64,000 nt of DNA from Methanothrix harundinacea. Lineage in GTDB: Archaea; Halobacteriota; Methanosarcinia; Methanotrichales; Methanotrichaceae. The notes beneath the pieces are model-generated. The model searched no databases. It was not told the DNA's origin and saw nothing but the letters and a program-made list of their open reading frames with translations. Below, one piece after another: positions 17,169 through 26,370 of this stretch. The translations under genes were made by a program, and so were the position numbers. The stretch is taken from NCBI GenBank assembly GCA_002506535.1, contig DAXT01000013.1, forward strand, positions 1-64,000, in the 5' to 3' direction. Every line of letters starts with the position of its first letter. Within the stretch, counting starts at the first letter, position 1.

Positions 17169-17516
17169 TGCTCCTACCTCCCCGGAGAAAAAGCGCCTGC
17201 TTGCGACTTAAAGTTTGCGGCGTTCTGGGGCAGCCGATCTATCAGTAGCGGCTTCTCAAAAGCCCTTCGCCCCGATCCGGATCCGATAGGTTGCGCAGAG
17301 ATACCGGAAAGCTGGAGGCGTAGATGAACCGCCGACCATGATAGAGGAGAGGCCGTAAGATTTGACGGGATGATCGATGGTCTACGAAAACCCTTAACTC
17401 AGAAAAGGATCTATCGGAGGATGTCGGCGATGCAAACCCCCAGAGAAGAAATTGGGGCAGGTTCTGCATCGGCAGCCCCTCTCTCGACGTCTGTCGACGG
17501 GGTACTGAGTAGAGAA
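17169..17516. other. Intergenic region, no gene seen
   Basis: This divergent intergenic region holds the ribosome-binding site of the minus-strand secreted protein and the leader of the S-layer gene. Open frames on both strands are short, lack start signals and have no recognisable sequence. Confidence 0.5.
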
Positions 17517-17530
17517 CATATATATATAGA
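17517..17530 (+). promoter_or_regulatory. TATA box of the S-layer gene
   Basis: CATATATATATAG is a strong archaeal TATA element, placed about 50 bases before the ATG, leaving a short leader with the GGAGGAG ribosome-binding site, as expected for an abundant surface protein. Confidence 0.55.
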
Positions 17531-17577
17531 TGACAGATGGCCATTATATTAAACTCGATATAGGTTGGAGGAGAGTC

Positions 17578-20500
17578 ATGAGATACCTTATGGCTGGAGA
17601 ACTGCTTTGCCTGCTCCTGGTCGCCATGGCGGCAGTTCTGCCAATGGGGGCGTTGGCACAAGATGATGCTCCAGATCAACTGGTCCCGCCGGGGCCCGAA
17701 ACCCAGATCAGTGACGCCGCCGAGAACGGAACCGCTGAAGAGGCGCCATCAGAAGAGGAGTTCCCGCCGGATGAAGTCGAAGATGCGTCATCTGAAGAGG
17801 AGGTTCCGCCGAATGAGGTAGGGGATGAGTCAATAGAAGAGGCGGTCCCCCCGGAAGCTGTTGAAGAGCCTCTAATGGAGGATGCGCCGTTGGAAGACGC
17901 ACCGATGGAGGGCCCAGCCCGGATGGAGACGCCTCTGGCGCCCGCCGTCTCTGACGCGCTCCAATCCGTCGATTCCGAGAACGAGACGCTGGTCTCCGAT
18001 AACGAGACCCTCGAGGAGACGGCGGATGAGAACGTTACTGAGGAGGAGCCTGTCGAGGACCTCTCCACCACAGATCGGATCTGGCGCCAGGGGAAAAATC
18101 CCGACTCTTATACCTGGACCCCCCAGACCTTCTCCGGATTCTTCTACGACCTCGACGACGACGTGGGGACCGAGACGCTCACCGTCAACCTCAGGAGATC
18201 CGGGGACAATTACGATCGGTCCATCAGAGAGGGAGACCTGTTGTACGAGACCAAGGCCGACTCCATATCCTTCGACTTCGATCGTTGGGGTCGGTATCAG
18301 GTTATAGGCTTCATGGCCCAGAGGTACTTCGCCGGATACATCGGCACCGATCGCGACGTCGTCAGCAGGGATATCAGCCTCCTGGACGAGGAGGAGCTGC
18401 GGGAAGTCCTCATCGACGAGGACGATGATATCACCGTCGACACCGGATCGGTCCTTCCCCTGAAAGAGGGGTACGAGCTGCGGATCAAGGAGATCGACCT
18501 GGACGGGAACAAGGTCTGGCTCTCCATAGCCAGAGACGGCCAGGAAGTGGACAGCAGAGTCGTGGATCCGACGACCCTCAGAGCCTCGACCTACAAGTAC
18601 GAGGTCGACCTGAGGGGCGAGAAGCTCCCTCTGATCATGGTCCACGTATCGAGCATCTTCAGAGGAGCGGAGACGAGCCTCGTGACCATTGACGGGATGT
18701 TCCAGATCTCTGACAGGTACACCACCGTCGCCAGCGGAGATAAGTACGGGATTATGGAGGTAGACTCGATAGCCGGCGACACCATCCGTATGACCAACGA
18801 TAGGTCCGTCACCCTCAGGGGCGGAAGGACAATCCCGGTGATGGGGGATATGGGCTTCCTGGTGGCCGACGACAGCGTCCTCCGGTTCGCCCCGACGGTC
18901 AAAAGGACGGGGAACTATGAGATCAGAGGCACCATCGTCGACCCGGCCGACGGCGAGTTCACCTGGAACCCCTACAACTTCGAGGGGTTCTACTACGACA
19001 TCGACGACGATGTAGGGACCGAGACCCTCACCGTCAGGCTTGATGGGGACAGGATAAGAGATAGAGATCTGACTTACAGGACGGTCCCCCAGCAGGTGAC
19101 CTTCGATTACGCCCCCTGGGGTAGCTACAACGTCATAGGCTTCCTGGCGGAGAAGTACTTCGCGGGATACAGCTCCGAGACTACCTTCACCGACGAGTTC
19201 AGCATCTTGAACGAGGAGGAGCTGAGGAAGGTCCTGATAGACGACGACGAATCCTACACCGTTCGGAGCGGAGCTACCTTCCCGTTGAAGGAAGGGTACG
19301 AGCTTCAGATAAGGGAGGTGGACCTCGACGGTAACAAGGTATTCCTCTCCGTCACCAAGGACGGGGATGTGGTGGATAGCAAGGTCGTCGAGCCGGGAAG
19401 GTCGGTCCAGAGCTCCACCTTCACATACCAGGTGAATATCGGAGGGGAGAAGGTGCCGATCATCGCCGTCAACGTCCAGAGCGTCTTCCGGGGAAGGGAA
19501 GAGGATCTGGCTACCGTAGAGGGGATCTTCCAGGTATCCGACAGATCCCGGTCCGTCGAGGACGGTGAGGTCTACGGCAGGATGAAGGTCGACAGCGTCT
19601 CCGATGCCGGGATAACGATGACAAACGACGGCTCCTTCAGCCTCGGGAGGGGCAGGACCCTGCCGATCATGGAGAACCTGAAGTTCAGGGTCTCCGACAG
19701 CGATAGAAGGCTCGTCGTGCCCATCGTCGAGGTGACGATGGAGATGAAGCCGATGAGGATCGAGATCCCTGAGGCGGTCGTAGGAACGCCGGCGGAGTTC
19801 CGGGTGACCTCCGACGGCGCTCCGGTAATAGGAGCCCTGGTCACCATCAACGCAGATGAGGTCGGAACCACCGACGTCGACGGCATATACGTCTATTCGC
19901 CGAGGGTGGCAGGACGCTTCGAGATCGAGGCGAAGAAGGACGAGTATACCGACGTCAAGGGGGTCCTGGTCGTCAGCGATATCAAAGAGGAGCGGGTCCT
20001 CGCCATCACGTCGCCTCAGGAGGCTTTGAAGGGGGAGTCCTTCGTCATCAGGGCCACCATAGGCGTCGATATGAGGCCGGTAGAGGGCGTCGATATATCC
20101 ATCGACGACTCCAGCGTCGGAGCCACCGACAGCCTGGGCACCATCTCCTACGCCTCGGATTCTGTAGGATCCCATACCATAACAGCCTCAAAAGCCGGGT
20201 ATGAGAGCGGTTCCCGAAAGATCGTGATCTTGACGCCGATCTCGATTACGGGGATCGATATGCCTGAGACGGCGAGGGCGGGCAAGAAGGTCGAGATCAA
20301 AGCCACCGCAGAGAACAGGGGGTCGGTCAGCGACGAGATATCTGTGGAGATGAGGGTCAACGGAAACCCCGCGGGTACCGCGGAGATCGCGGTAGGTCCG
20401 GGGGAGACGGGATCGTTGACCTTCGAGTACGAGCCCCCGGAGCCAGGCCTCTACACCATCGAGGTTATGGGGGTCCAGAGGACCCTGGTGGTGGAGGAGA

Positions 20501-20619
20501 AGAGCGATACGGGGACGATCCTCGGGATCTTCATCCTCCTATTCGCCATCGGCGGTGGAGCTTACCTCTATTCGACCGGGAGGCTGAACGAGGTTCTGGA
20601 GCGGATCAAGAACCGTTGA
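17578..20619 (+). CDS. S-layer family protein with tandem DUF1608 domains
   Basis: 1013 residues from ATG 17578, five bases after GGAGGAGAG. Signal peptide (about 1-28); an acidic, proline- and glutamate-rich stretch (about 30-160) with imperfect repeats of EEVPP/DE; two S-layer domains (about 170-440 and 444-712) that are clear duplicates, each with FSGFFYDLDDDVGTETLTV or FEGFYYDIDDDVGTETLTV near the start and LPLKEGYEL-type segments; then two small beta-sandwich domains, a CARDB-like domain (about 895-965), a membrane helix (about 978-1000) and a short basic tail. This is the plan of the Methanosarcina S-layer proteins, which tile the cell surface and are anchored by the C-terminal helix. 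Whether this is the main lattice protein or a paralogue cannot be told. Confidence 0.9.
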   Translation: MRYLMAGELLCLLLVAMAAVLPMGALAQDDAPDQLVPPGPETQISDAAENGTAEEAPSEEEFPPDEVEDASSEEEVPPNEVGDESIEEAVPPEAVEEPLMEDAPLEDAPMEGPARMETPLAPAVSDALQSVDSENETLVSDNETLEETADENVTEEEPVEDLSTTDRIWRQGKNPDSYTWTPQTFSGFFYDLDDDVGTETLTVNLRRSGDNYDRSIREGDLLYETKADSISFDFDRWGRYQVIGFMAQRYFAGYIGTDRDVVSRDISLLDEEELREVLIDEDDDITVDTGSVLPLKEGYELRIKEIDLDGNKVWLSIARDGQEVDSRVVDPTTLRASTYKYEVDLRGEKLPLIMVHVSSIFRGAETSLVTIDGMFQISDRYTTVASGDKYGIMEVDSIAGDTIRMTNDRSVTLRGGRTIPVMGDMGFLVADDSVLRFAPTVKRTGNYEIRGTIVDPADGEFTWNPYNFEGFYYDIDDDVGTETLTVRLDGDRIRDRDLTYRTVPQQVTFDYAPWGSYNVIGFLAEKYFAGYSSETTFTDEFSILNEEELRKVLIDDDESYTVRSGATFPLKEGYELQIREVDLDGNKVFLSVTKDGDVVDSKVVEPGRSVQSSTFTYQVNIGGEKVPIIAVNVQSVFRGREEDLATVEGIFQVSDRSRSVEDGEVYGRMKVDSVSDAGITMTNDGSFSLGRGRTLPIMENLKFRVSDSDRRLVVPIVEVTMEMKPMRIEIPEAVVGTPAEFRVTSDGAPVIGALVTINADEVGTTDVDGIYVYSPRVAGRFEIEAKKDEYTDVKGVLVVSDIKEERVLAITSPQEALKGESFVIRATIGVDMRPVEGVDISIDDSSVGATDSLGTISYASDSVGSHTITASKAGYESGSRKIVILTPISITGIDMPETARAGKKVEIKATAENRGSVSDEISVEMRVNGNPAGTAEIAVGPGETGSLTFEYEPPEPGLYTIEVMGVQRTLVVEEKSDTGTILGIFILLFAIGGGAYLYSTGRLNEVLERIKNR

Positions 20620-20631
20620 TCCCGCCCCAAA

Positions 20632-20664
20632 CCTTTATTTTTTCCATTTATTCGTTTCCTTTTA
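20632..20664 (+). terminator. T-rich terminator after S-layer gene
   Basis: Directly after the stop codon the plus strand has several T runs (CCTTTATTTTTTCC, CGTTTCCTTTTATCC), the form of an archaeal factor-independent terminator. Confidence 0.6.
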
Positions 20665-20820
20665 TCCACTCACCTCTCAATGATCCCGGTATCCACTCAC
20701 CTCTCAATGATCCCGGTATCCACTCACCTCTCAATGATCCCGTTATCCACTCACCTCTCAATGTTCCCTTTATACACTCACCTCTCAATGTTCCCTTTAT
20801 CCTCTCACCTCAAATTCTCC
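20663..20820. repeat. 27-bp tandem repeat array (about 5.8 copies)
   Basis: Five full copies begin at 20663, 20690, 20717, 20744 and 20771, with a partial sixth at 20798. The unit opens TATCCACTCACCTCTCAATG and ends ATCCCGG in the first copies, drifting to TTCCCTT in the later ones, so the array shows a gradient of divergence. The reading frame through it would encode a nine-residue repeat, but no start signal supports translation. It lies between the S-layer terminator and the CoA-ligase gene. Confidence 0.9.
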
Positions 20821-20991
20821 TGGCTTTTCTATCCTGATCGACGAAATGCATAAAAAATCGAGATCCTCCGCTCCTGTCATCCCAGTGCTCCCGGGATTTC
20901 AGGGAATGATTGATATAAGGCGACGGACCCTCTCACGACACCGTGTAGCATATCGGTCTATCGCCGACTAAAATTTCAGGATCGTATTCCC

Positions 20992-22290
20992 ATGAACTTC
21001 TGGCAACCAAAGATCGAGACGATGAAGAGGTCAGATCTCCAGGATCTGCAGATGAGGCGGCTGAAGGATACGGTGAAGAGGGCCTATGATAACGTCCCCT
21101 TTTACCACCAGAAGATGAAGGACCTCGGTATGACGCCCTCGGACCTGGCGGGCCTTGAGGACGCGAGGGCCCTCCCGGATACGAGGAAGGGGGACCTGCG
21201 GGAGAACTACCCCTTTGGCCTCTTCGCCGTCCCAGAGAGCGAGATAGTCAGAGTTCACGCCTCTTCCGGGACGACAGGCAAGCCTACGGTCGTCGGCTAC
21301 ACCGCCCGGGATATAGAGACCTGGTCGGATATGGTGGCAAGAGACCTGGTGATGGTCGGCTGCAGGAGAGAGGACGTATTCCAGAACGCCGTAAACTACG
21401 GCTTCTTCACCGGCGGCCTGGGCATCCACTACGGGATCGAGCGGATGGGCGCCATGGCAGTCCCCAGCGGCACCGGGGACACAAAACGCCAGATCGAGAT
21501 CATGATCGACTTCGGCGTCACCGCCCTCCACTGCACCCCCTCCTACGCCCTGTACCTGGCAGAGACGGTGACGGAGATGGGGGTGGTGGGGGACCTCCAC
21601 CTCAGGATAGGCTGTTTCGGTGCCGAGCCCTGGTCCGACAGGGCCCGGATCGAGCTTGAGGAGATGCTGGGCATCAAGGCCTACGACTCCTACGGCCTAT
21701 CGGAGATGTTCGGCCCCGGCGTCGCCTTCGAGTGCCAGGAGCAGGACGGCCTTCACATCTGGGAGGACCACTTTCTGGTGGAGGTCCTCGATCCCGAGGG
21801 GGAGGCTTGCGCCCCCGGTGAGCGCGGCGAGCTGGTCCTCACATCCCTCACCAAGGAGGCGATGCCCCTCATCAGGTACCATACGGGAGACGTCACCTAC
21901 ATGATGGAAGGCGACTGTCCCTGCGGGAGGAGCAGCGTCAGGCTCCACCGGTTCCTGGGAAGGGCCGACGACATGCTCGTCGTGCGAGGGATCAACGTCT
22001 TCCCGTCCCAGATCGAGGACGTCCTCCTCAAGATCCCGGAGATAGGAGACTACTTCCAGGTGGTCGTCGACAGGAAGAGGCACGCCCTCGACGATATCTC
22101 CATCAAGGTGGAGGTGAGCGACCTCGCCTTCACCGGGGAGCTCGCCGACCTCGCCCGCCTCCAGAAGAAGGTGGAAGGCGAGCTTAAGTCGGTGATGAAG
22201 ATCAGGTCGAAGGTGGAGCTGGTGGAGAAGGGGAGTCTACCCCGGACCCAGGGGAAGTCAAAGAAGATCGTGGACCTCCGGGAGATATAG
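20992..22290 (+). CDS. Phenylacetate-CoA ligase family protein (AMP-forming)
   Basis: 432 residues, the usual PaaK length. Members activate an aryl acid with ATP and coenzyme A through an acyl-adenylate; in methanogens the same family has been called coenzyme F390 synthetase. Seen: the P-loop-like VRVHASSGTTGKPTVVGYT (about residues 84-102), the acyl pocket segment around YDSYGLSEMFGPG (about 225-237), the TGD motif (RYHTGDVTYM, about 292-301) and the C-terminal hinge and lid with LGRADDMLVVRGINVFPSQIE. The catalytic lysine region KSKKIVDLRE lies at the end. No aromatic-degradation genes are adjacent. Indole-pyruvate-derived acids or F420 are possible substrates; I cannot choose. Confidence 0.88.
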   Translation: MNFWQPKIETMKRSDLQDLQMRRLKDTVKRAYDNVPFYHQKMKDLGMTPSDLAGLEDARALPDTRKGDLRENYPFGLFAVPESEIVRVHASSGTTGKPTVVGYTARDIETWSDMVARDLVMVGCRREDVFQNAVNYGFFTGGLGIHYGIERMGAMAVPSGTGDTKRQIEIMIDFGVTALHCTPSYALYLAETVTEMGVVGDLHLRIGCFGAEPWSDRARIELEEMLGIKAYDSYGLSEMFGPGVAFECQEQDGLHIWEDHFLVEVLDPEGEACAPGERGELVLTSLTKEAMPLIRYHTGDVTYMMEGDCPCGRSSVRLHRFLGRADDMLVVRGINVFPSQIEDVLLKIPEIGDYFQVVVDRKRHALDDISIKVEVSDLAFTGELADLARLQKKVEGELKSVMKIRSKVELVEKGSLPRTQGKSKKIVDLREI

Positions 22291-22369
22291 CTCAGCAAAA
22301 GATACCGGGGGATCTCTCGCCAGGGGCGCAAGAAGCCGTTTTGTGCGGTTCAGCCCTCCCAAATCCCCT

Positions 22370-22723
22370 TTATGGGGCGTCCTCCATCCCCCTCTCATCC
22401 GTCCTCTCCTTAACCCTCTCGGCCAGCCGCTCCAGGATCCCCTTCATCCTCTCGGAGTTGTCGCAGTGGGAGCCGGTCTTGGGGTTGCAGACCGCCAGGG
22501 CGTCCATCACCCGGTCAGCGAGACGATCCTCCCCCATATCCTCCAGGTTCATCAGGAGCTCCGACATCCTCCTGTTAAAATCCCTGCACTTTTCGGCGTT
22601 GCATATGGCGTCGCCGTGGAGCCGCCGGAGGGCGGAGACCTCTTTATCGAGGTCCTCCAACAGCAGTTCACCGGCGCGGATTTCATCTCTCGATGGCTCA
22701 GAAGATGGTTCAGCGGTATCCAA
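22370..22723 (-). CDS. Hypothetical helical protein, 117 aa
   Basis: A soluble, charged, mainly helical protein with four cysteines (CNAEKC, then CNPKTGSHC), which might bind a metal. No family is recognised. Its start overlaps the end of the upstream NosD/TPR gene by 14 bases, so the two are almost certainly one transcript and the protein may act with that envelope protein, although it has no signal peptide itself and would be cytoplasmic. The middle is rich in leucine heptads (ERLADRVMDAL, RMKGILERLAERVKERT), suggesting a coiled coil. Confidence 0.6.
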   Translation of the reverse strand: MDTAEPSSEPSRDEIRAGELLLEDLDKEVSALRRLHGDAICNAEKCRDFNRRMSELLMNLEDMGEDRLADRVMDALAVCNPKTGSHCDNSERMKGILERLAERVKERTDERGMEDAP

Positions 22724-24320
22724 GAGACCTCGCCCTCTCGTAGGCGTCCTTGGCAGCCTCTGCCTCCCCCAGCATCTGGTGGGCCCAGCTCTTGCTGTTC
22801 CAGGCGGCGGCGTATCCCGGCTCGATGGCGAGGGCCCTCTCGAAGGACTCCAGAGCCTCCTGATATCGGCCGAGCCGGTTCTGCACCACCCCTTTTCTGT
22901 TCCAGGCCTCGGCGAAGGCGGGATCGATCCTCACCGCCTCGTCGTAGCAGCCCAGGGCCTCTTCGAACCGGAGTAGCATCGCGAGGGCGTTCCCCTTGTG
23001 GTACCAGGTTTCGGAAGAGAGGGGGTCGATAGATAGAGCCCTATCGTAGCTCCTGGCCGCCTTCTCGTAGCTTCCCGTCATCGTCAGGGCGTCACCCTTC
23101 CCGTCCCAGGCTGCGGCGATGGCGGGATCCATCTCCAGGGCCCGCTCGTAGGAGGCGAGGGCCTCCGGGTAACGGCCGGCCCCGGCGAGGGAGTCACCCA
23201 GGCCGACCCAGTCTGCGGCGGTGTAAACCTCTATAGCTCGCGTCTCTGTCTCGGGGAGATCCTCGACAGCCTCAGCTTCCTCCTTCTCCTCCTCCACCTC
23301 CCCGGATTCGTCGGCGACAGCCTCCCCCGCCCCGGGATCGACGATGGCGTCTCCGAAGGCGGGACCTGGAGCTGGGCCCGGCGCCTCCGTGCCGTCCCCA
23401 TCCGCCCCCCCATCCTCTTCTCCAAGGGGACGGTGGATGGAGAAGCCCAGGTCGGCGAGGCTCTGGGCGAGCCAGCCCGCCGGGTCGGGTCGGATCGAAT
23501 CCTCGGCGGCGAGATCCTCGGCCAGCTCCTCCGTTGAGGGAAGGGGTTCGGCCCCAGCTGCGACCTCTCCTGCCTCATCCAAGACCTCATGAGGCGACGT
23601 TTCCGCGACGGTCACCTCCTCCTCCTCCTCCGCCTCCTCATCCTCCGCCTTCTCGGGCCCCGACGGAGAGAGGTCGACGCTGGATATTCCGGGGATGGAG
23701 TAGGTGGGAGCCGACCCGTCGTAGTCGCCGTAGAAGTTTCCTTCCCAGATGTTCTTGCCCAGGTCGAAGGCGTTGTTATTCTCGTTCGCCTCGAGGATGT
23801 TCCTCTCGATCCTGTTGTCGTCGCTTCCTGCGTTGATCCAGATACCGTACTTGTTATTCCAGACGACGTTCTCCTCGATGACCGTCCCCCGGGAGCCGTC
23901 GAGGTATATACCGTACCATCGGTTGTCGGTGACCAGGTTCTTTCTGATCTGGTTATCCTTCGACCTCACCTCGATCCCGGCCCAGCCGAAGCCCCCGTTC
24001 TCGAGGATGAACCCCTCGATTACGACGCCGTCGGCGAGGAGGGTGACGGCGCTCCCGCGCCCACCGGCGTCGATGATCGGCTTATTTGTCTCGTCGCCGG
24101 CGGCCCGCAGGACGATGGGGATCTTCACCACCAGGTTCTCGCGGTATACGCCGCCCTCCACCTCCACGACGTCGCCGGGGCGGGCGGCATCGATGGCTCC
24201 CTGGATGGTGGGGTGATCGCTCCCGGAGGAGCCTACGGTGATGGTCGCAGCCTCCGCTACCGCTATTAAAAGAGCGAAGGCGATCAAAATAAAGAGGAAG
24301 ATCTTCTTAGTAATCATCAT
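22710..24320 (-). CDS. Secreted NosD-type beta-helix protein with C-terminal TPR repeats
   Basis: 536 residues. Signal peptide (about 5-24, ending VAEA). Residues 25-205 form a right-handed parallel beta-helix of the NosD/periplasmic copper-binding type, with repeated N-x-(I/V)-x-x-N ladders such as NQIRKNLVTDNRWYGIYLDG. An acidic, glutamate- and proline-rich linker (about 215-370) follows. The last ~165 residues hold five tetratricopeptide repeats (for example AWDGKGDALTMTGSYEKA, AWNRKGVVQNRLGRYQEA). Combining a beta-helix with TPRs on the outside of the cell is typical of Methanosarcinales envelope proteins of unknown role; protein or polysaccharide binding is likely. Confidence 0.85.
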   Translation of the reverse strand: MMITKKIFLFILIAFALLIAVAEAATITVGSSGSDHPTIQGAIDAARPGDVVEVEGGVYRENLVVKIPIVLRAAGDETNKPIIDAGGRGSAVTLLADGVVIEGFILENGGFGWAGIEVRSKDNQIRKNLVTDNRWYGIYLDGSRGTVIEENVVWNNKYGIWINAGSDDNRIERNILEANENNNAFDLGKNIWEGNFYGDYDGSAPTYSIPGISSVDLSPSGPEKAEDEEAEEEEEVTVAETSPHEVLDEAGEVAAGAEPLPSTEELAEDLAAEDSIRPDPAGWLAQSLADLGFSIHRPLGEEDGGADGDGTEAPGPAPGPAFGDAIVDPGAGEAVADESGEVEEEKEEAEAVEDLPETETRAIEVYTAADWVGLGDSLAGAGRYPEALASYERALEMDPAIAAAWDGKGDALTMTGSYEKAARSYDRALSIDPLSSETWYHKGNALAMLLRFEEALGCYDEAVRIDPAFAEAWNRKGVVQNRLGRYQEALESFERALAIEPGYAAAWNSKSWAHQMLGEAEAAKDAYERARSLGYR

Positions 24321-24434
24321 GCATCCCGCCTGGAGGTCTCTTCAACTCCAAGCTAGGAAAATCTTTTGGTGAAATGGAGGAGCCCCGGCGATATCGTAAG
24401 ATAAACGGCATTTATCATCATACTCGGGCGTTGG

Positions 24435-24593
24435 TCACGCCGTCTCTTCGGATTCTGACGCCGGGTGGGGCCTTCCGTCCTCCAGGCCACTTTTCTTCCG
24501 CCCCCTCTTCTCCGGGCTTTCGGGGCCGTAAGCCTCCTCCAACGTCTCTGCCAGACGCTTGGCCTTACCGTATCTGATGCACCATCTGCACAC
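24435..24593 (-). CDS. Possible small CxxC protein, 52 aa
   Basis: From GTG 24593 the frame reads VCRWCIRYGKAKRLAETLEE and continues with charged, serine- and proline-containing residues. The CxxC pair next to aromatic and basic residues resembles a small zinc-binding or nucleic-acid-binding motif. A TTATAA element near 24628 could serve as promoter for this gene and the divergent one at 24657. No good ribosome-binding site is seen and I recognise no family, so this is tentative. Confidence 0.3.
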   Translation of the reverse strand: MCRWCIRYGKAKRLAETLEEAYGPESPEKRGRKKSGLEDGRPHPASESEETA

Positions 24594-24656
24594 GGGGTTC
24601 GCCTCGCTCCTCGATGACTCCTCCCTTATAATGGACCGCTCCTGGCCGACAGGTAG

Positions 24657-25256
24657 ATGGACTTTGAACCCCGGAATTATATCATGATCTCTGTTGAAGT
24701 TACTGACGAGGACGTAAGAGACCTCTCCGCCGAGGTCAAGAACCTTCCCGGGGCGCTCTTTGGGGCGAGCAGCCCCCTCCTCCGCCCCTTCCTCTCCCGC
24801 CTCGAAGAGCTCCTCCCGCCTGAGAAGAGGGGGCTCGGGGACAACTACATCTCTTCGACCCTGAAGGCCCACGTCGAGGCCGTCGTCGCCGATGAGGAGC
24901 ATATCAGGGTCGAGAGCGAGGGTCGGGCGGTGGAGATCACCCGGGCGGAGTTGGCGGCGATCCTCGAAGAGAAGTTTCCAACCCTAGATCACCAGAACCT
25001 GAACCTCCCAGGCCTCCTATTCCTCCAGTCCGGCCCGGTCCTTCAGGCCTGCACCCTCAGGAGGCTCGATAGAGACCACGGGGTGAGGGTCCCCGGCGGT
25101 CGGAGGACCCACAGATACGTCTTTCACACCACCGTCGTCTCCGTCGGGGCCGACCGGGACGGCGTGCGGGTCGGCTTCGACCTCGACCGTCTCCCTAAAC
25201 TATCAGGTGGCGGAGCTTCAGAAGGTGCTTCGGGTTCTGCCGGATCAGAACCTTGA
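24657..25256 (+). CDS. Hypothetical protein, 199 aa
   Basis: No domain recognised. The ATG at 24657 lies about 27 bases after CTTATAATGG, so the mRNA is probably leaderless; an internal ATG at 24684 is an alternative. The sequence is soluble, with a helical first half (VTDEDVRDLSAEVKNLPGAL, a leucine/glutamate-rich stretch) and a second half with beta-rich segments and one DHGVRVPGGRRTHRYVFH basic patch. The last ~20 residues, rich in glycine and serine, overlap the convergent geranylgeranyl reductase gene by 62 bases; the true end could therefore differ if a frameshift is present. Function unknown. Confidence 0.55.
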   Translation: MDFEPRNYIMISVEVTDEDVRDLSAEVKNLPGALFGASSPLLRPFLSRLEELLPPEKRGLGDNYISSTLKAHVEAVVADEEHIRVESEGRAVEITRAELAAILEEKFPTLDHQNLNLPGLLFLQSGPVLQACTLRRLDRDHGVRVPGGRRTHRYVFHTTVVSVGADRDGVRVGFDLDRLPKLSGGGASEGASGSAGSEP

Positions 25257-26370
25257 GCAGCCCCCTCAGGTTCAGCTCGGCGACGTCGATCCCGTCGAGG
25301 GAGTGGACGAGGTGGTTGAGGTCGTCGTCGGTGAGGTCGACGAAGAACTCCTTGATGGCGAAGTTCCTGGAGATGTGCTTTCCTATCGTCTCCCTCCACC
25401 TCTTCTCGTAGACCTGGAGAGAACCGCTGTCCACCTCCCCCTTCGGGACGAGGTCTGCTGCGATCTCGCCGGCCATCACCCCGGCGTCCATGGCGTTTAT
25501 GATCCCGCCGCCGGTGATGGGGTCTGACTGCCGCGCGGCGTCCCCGACGAGGATCACCCCGTCGGCGACGGTCCTCTCGATGGGGCCGGAGACGGGAACT
25601 CCCCCCACCACCACCTCAAGGACCTTTCCGTCGGGGAACCTCGCCTTCATAAATTCCCGCAGGAGCCTCATCGGCATCCCCGGATCCGACTTCGATCCCA
25701 GGACCCCGATCCCGACGTTGGCTATGCCCCGGCCCTTGGGGAAGGACCAGACGTAGCCTCCCGGGGCGGTATCGTTGCCGAGGTAGAACTCACAGTAATC
25801 GTCGTCGATCTTCTCGTCCTGGACGAGGAACTGGGCGCAGGTCTCTATGTCCTTGGGCTTCAGGGCGGTATCGATCCCTGCCCACCTGCCGACCTTCGAC
25901 TCGACGCCGTCGGCGCCTATGACCAGGGGAGCCTCGATCCTGAACCTCTCCCCTACGAACTGGGCGGTGACGCCAGCGGGGACGCCCTCATCCCAGAGGA
26001 GGCCCAGAGCCCTCGTCTTGACCATAACCTTCGCCCCCGCCTCCGCAGCCTTCTGGGCGAGGGCGCGGTCGAAGACCTTCCTCTCCAGGACGTATCCGAC
26101 CTCAGCCCCGGCCCTGTCCTCGGAGATAACGATCTCTGTCCCGTCGGGGGCCCGGATCCTCGCCCCCTTCACCTCGGCGGAGATCCAGGATGGATCCGGA
26201 TTCACCAGCTTCTTGAGGGAGGCCTTGCTCACCCCCTCGGCGCATCGGACGGGGTCGCCTATCTCCTGCCTCTTCTCCAGCATCACCACCTTCAGCCCCG
26301 CCTCGGCGGCGGCCTTGGCGGTCATGGAGCCGGCGGGGCCTGCCCCCACCACCACCAGGTCGCACCTCAT
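25195..26370 (-). CDS. Digeranylgeranylglycerophospholipid reductase (geranylgeranyl reductase)
   Basis: 391 residues. A flavoprotein that saturates the double bonds of the isoprenoid chains of archaeal membrane lipids. Seen: FAD-binding VVVGAGPAGS at the N-terminus, GDPVRCAEGVS with the cysteine typical of the family, the YxWxFPKG motif (GGYVWSFPKGRG, about 203-214) that lines the lipid pocket, and the second FAD motif ILVGDAARQSDPITGGGI (about 275-292). Its ATG overlaps the stop of the ferredoxin gene (ATGA); a ferredoxin is the known kind of electron donor for such reductases, so the gene pair makes functional sense. Confidence 0.93.
   Translation of the reverse strand: MRCDLVVVGAGPAGSMTAKAAAEAGLKVVMLEKRQEIGDPVRCAEGVSKASLKKLVNPDPSWISAEVKGARIRAPDGTEIVISEDRAGAEVGYVLERKVFDRALAQKAAEAGAKVMVKTRALGLLWDEGVPAGVTAQFVGERFRIEAPLVIGADGVESKVGRWAGIDTALKPKDIETCAQFLVQDEKIDDDYCEFYLGNDTAPGGYVWSFPKGRGIANVGIGVLGSKSDPGMPMRLLREFMKARFPDGKVLEVVVGGVPVSGPIERTVADGVILVGDAARQSDPITGGGIINAMDAGVMAGEIAADLVPKGEVDSGSLQVYEKRWRETIGKHISRNFAIKEFFVDLTDDDLNHLVHSLDGIDVAELNLRGLLKVLIRQNPKHLLKLRHLIV

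Noticed and set aside
17242..17679. 145-codon minus-strand frame before the S-layer gene
   Set aside because: Crosses the S-layer start and TATA box, shows no domain or ribosome-binding site.
17872..20175. 767-codon minus-strand open frame
   Set aside because: Lies wholly opposite the S-layer gene, has no start signal and reads as Asp/Val/His/Leu-rich low-complexity sequence.
20663..20820. Possible CRISPR array
   Set aside because: The repeats are directly contiguous without spacers, so it is a simple tandem array.
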